Source: Dyadobacter sp. SG02 (GTDB lineage: Bacteria > Bacteroidota > Bacteroidia > Cytophagales > Spirosomataceae). Taken from it: a stretch of 64,000 nt of DNA. This document shows positions 62,396 to 64,000 of this stretch, piece by piece. Position numbers and translations under genes: made by a program. The stretch spans positions 124,001-188,000 of the forward strand of contig NZ_FNYL01000013.1 of the NCBI RefSeq assembly GCF_900109045.1, given 5' to 3'. Numbering within the stretch: position 1 is the first letter of the stretch; every line of letters starts with the position of its first letter. The notes under the pieces are model-generated. The model had not been told where the DNA came from, searched no databases, and saw only the letters and a list, made by a program, of their open reading frames with translations.

Positions 62396-62425
62396 AAATT
62401 CCTCCCAATCGGGAGGAATTTTTGT
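62396..62425 (+). terminator. rho-independent terminator of the cold-shock gene
   Basis: AAATTCCTCCC pairs perfectly with GGGAGGAATTT around a 4-nt loop (AATC), followed by TTGTTT. It starts 25 bases after the stop codon. Confidence 0.88.
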
Positions 62426-62605
62426 TTCCGGACATTGATTTTACCATCATATACAGAAAAAAATGGCTCTGGAAAACACCACACACTTAGCCAAATTGAT
62501 CTTTAAGGTTTTCAGAGTTATATTTTCTGTCCTACCTGACAGGTTTTGAAAACTGGTCAGGTAAGAATATTCCCCTGATTTGCGCTCCGGGTCGATGTCT
62601 GCTCA

Positions 62606-63856
62606 TTATTTCCCCTCTGTCACCCGACGAATCACCCGGAGCCAGTTCAGGCCGAGGATCTTTTTAATGCGCTGGTCGCTGTAACCCAGCTTTTGCAAGG
62701 CAATGGTAATCTGGGGGTAATCGCTGATGTCCTTGATTTCGCGTGGCAGTTCGGGGCCGCCGTCCAGATCCGAACCCAGGGCAATGTGATCTTCACCCAC
62801 AAGATTAACGCCATAGTCGATCACTTTGGCCAGCTGGTCCACATGCATCCAGTACTCGTCGGGGATGGTTCCATTGTAGGTAAACGGAAGTTCTTTCGCG
62901 AACTCTTTGTCCACATCTTCAATGCTTTGATTGGTGACCTGCGAGGCGAGTATCCGCGGCGTTTTCGGCTGAGGGCTCGGCTGGACTTTAATCGGGTTGT
63001 TCGGTTTCTGCCAAGCCCAGTACTTCGGGTTGTTGAAAAGGCTTCCGAAATGCACACCGATCACCCCGCCTTTGGCTGCAATAGCCTTGGCCGCTTCGTC
63101 TGAGATACAGCGGGGATGGTCTACTATTTTGTAAAAACCGCCGTGACTGTAAATGACCGGATGACGGCTAGCCGCTACCGACTGCAGTATGGCGTCGTTG
63201 GAAGCATGGGCCACATTGATGACCATGCCCAAGTCGTTCATTTCCTTAATCACCGCTTTCCCATGGTCGTTAATGCCGCCCCAGGTGTACACATCGTTGC
63301 AGGCATCGATAAAGGCGTTTGTCGTGCTGTGGGCGGTGAGCTGCATCGAGCGCAGGCCCAGTTTGTAAAGGGCTCGCAGCAAATCCAGATCGCCATGGAG
63401 GTCGTAGCCGCCTTCCAGGTCCAGGAAAGCGGCCATTTTGCCTTTTTTATTGATCCGCTCAATGTCGGAAGCCGTCAGCGCGAGCTCGATCACGGCATTA
63501 TTTTTTTTGATCTGATCCAATGCAAGGTTCACCACCCGGAATGTATTCTTGGTCTCGAACCTTCCCGGATAATAGTTTTCAGGCGTATAGACCGAGAAAA
63601 ACATGGCATCCAGCCCGCCCTCCCTGGCCCTCGGCAGGTCGACCGTACCATCGGGATAACGCCGACCAATATCGCTTTTCAGCACCAGCTCGCGGCTCAT
63701 CACATGCGTATGCCCGTCCATGACGAACGCATTGCGGTGCAGGTCGGGCATGGGTTTGTCTCCGAAAGATCGCGTGGACAGAAGGGGCCGTTTGGATAAA
63801 ATGTTGCCGGTTACGGGCAAAATGGTCAGGCTTTTGAGGACGTCTCGGCGGTTCAT
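62606..63856 (-). CDS. M19-family membrane dipeptidase with Tat-type signal
   Basis: 416 residues from ATG 63856. The N-terminus MNRRDVLKSLTILPVTGN is a twin-arginine-type signal. The earlier in-frame start at 63922 lies upstream of a short tandem repeat and is rejected. The renal-dipeptidase TIM barrel shows VMDGHTHVMSRE (metal His pair), FLDLEGGYDLHGDL (bridging Glu), INVAHASNDAIL, VIYSHGGFYK, and HIALGSDLDGG. The enzyme hydrolyses dipeptides with two zinc ions, here likely in the periplasm. A further gene ends 62 bases upstream on the same strand. Confidence 0.92.
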   Translation of the reverse strand: MNRRDVLKSLTILPVTGNILSKRPLLSTRSFGDKPMPDLHRNAFVMDGHTHVMSRELVLKSDIGRRYPDGTVDLPRAREGGLDAMFFSVYTPENYYPGRFETKNTFRVVNLALDQIKKNNAVIELALTASDIERINKKGKMAAFLDLEGGYDLHGDLDLLRALYKLGLRSMQLTAHSTTNAFIDACNDVYTWGGINDHGKAVIKEMNDLGMVINVAHASNDAILQSVAASRHPVIYSHGGFYKIVDHPRCISDEAAKAIAAKGGVIGVHFGSLFNNPKYWAWQKPNNPIKVQPSPQPKTPRILASQVTNQSIEDVDKEFAKELPFTYNGTIPDEYWMHVDQLAKVIDYGVNLVGEDHIALGSDLDGGPELPREIKDISDYPQITIALQKLGYSDQRIKKILGLNWLRVIRRVTEGK

Positions 63857-63860
63857 TAAT

Positions 63861-63907
63861 TGAATGAGTGAATGAGTGAATTTTGAATGACTGAATGATT
63901 GAATGAG
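63861..63907. repeat. octamer tandem repeat TGAATGAN
   Basis: Five full copies of TGAATGA followed by G, G, C, T or G, plus one shortened unit (TGAATTT at 63877-63883), lie in the 62-bp gap upstream of the dipeptidase. Such short repeats are prone to slippage and sit immediately upstream of the ATG. Confidence 0.8.
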
Positions 63908-63918
63908 TAAATTTCCCC

Positions 63919-64000
63919 TCACTCCGCAAAGCCCCGCATATACGCCACATTCGGTGGCCGTTCGCCTTTGTTGAACTGAGCGCCGCGGGTGGAGCGGTAG
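63919..64000 (-). CDS. C-terminal end of an unidentified protein, partial
   Basis: On the minus strand an open frame enters at the window edge and ends at a stop at 63919-63921, giving 27 codons ending RGAQFNKGERPPNVAYMRGF then AE. The sequence looks protein-like and is in the same orientation as the dipeptidase. The family cannot be named from this piece. Confidence 0.55.
   Translation of the reverse strand, partial: YRSTRGAQFNKGERPPNVAYMRGFAE

Overview
The window looks like a chromosome piece from a Bacteroidota member of the Cytophagales, most like Dyadobacter or a near relative. This is inferred from gene content: SusC/SusD pairs, FecR plus ECF sigma regulation, type IX secretion C-terminal domains, a PCMD lipoprotein, LytTR signalling, stand-alone FtsX-like permeases, and repeated matches to the Bacteroidota -7 promoter element TAnnTTTG. 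No rRNA, tRNA, CRISPR array, integrase or transposase was seen.

Layout. 1-3.8 kb: partial azoreductase divergent from a MocR-type PLP regulator, then a GNAT acetyltransferase and a histidinol-dehydrogenase-family enzyme. 3.8-15.9 kb: one leftward polysaccharide utilisation locus, ordered ECF sigma, FecR, SusC with an STN domain, SusD, a five-bladed-propeller glycosidase and two different GH127-type (DUF1680) enzymes. This is a self-regulated system probably aimed at beta-L-arabinofuranosides. 16.2-24.1 kb: an FtsX-like permease and a large secreted subtilase with a type IX signal, broken by a single-base frameshift near 19,788. 24.1-27.3 kb: a MarR regulator coupled to a rifampin phosphotransferase, with a palindromic operator on the promoter. 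27.3-33.9 kb: a tight leftward five-gene unit (LytTR regulator, TPR histidine kinase, PCMD lipoprotein, outer-membrane barrel, M61 peptidase). 34-44 kb: phosphatase lipoprotein, CPA1 antiporter, second FtsX-like permease, sulfatase, Lys/Ala-rich secreted protein, O-methyltransferase and a CAP-like type IX cargo.

44.1-61.2 kb holds the most unusual content: four caspase-fold proteins and two STAND-type NTPases packed almost without gaps. They are (a) an amidase-caspase-SGNH hydrolase fusion, (b) a caspase-NACHT-WD40 protein, (c) a caspase-lipase fusion built on the same chassis as (a), and (d) a CHAT protease in an operon with a membrane-anchored STAND ATPase. An uncharacterised 261-residue protein lies at the edge. 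The layout suggests a proteolytic signalling or cell-suicide module with envelope-directed effectors (lipase, esterase, peptidoglycan amidase), which is an inference.

The last 2.7 kb holds a DUF1345 membrane protein, a cold-shock protein, a Tat-type M19 dipeptidase and the 3' end of one further gene.
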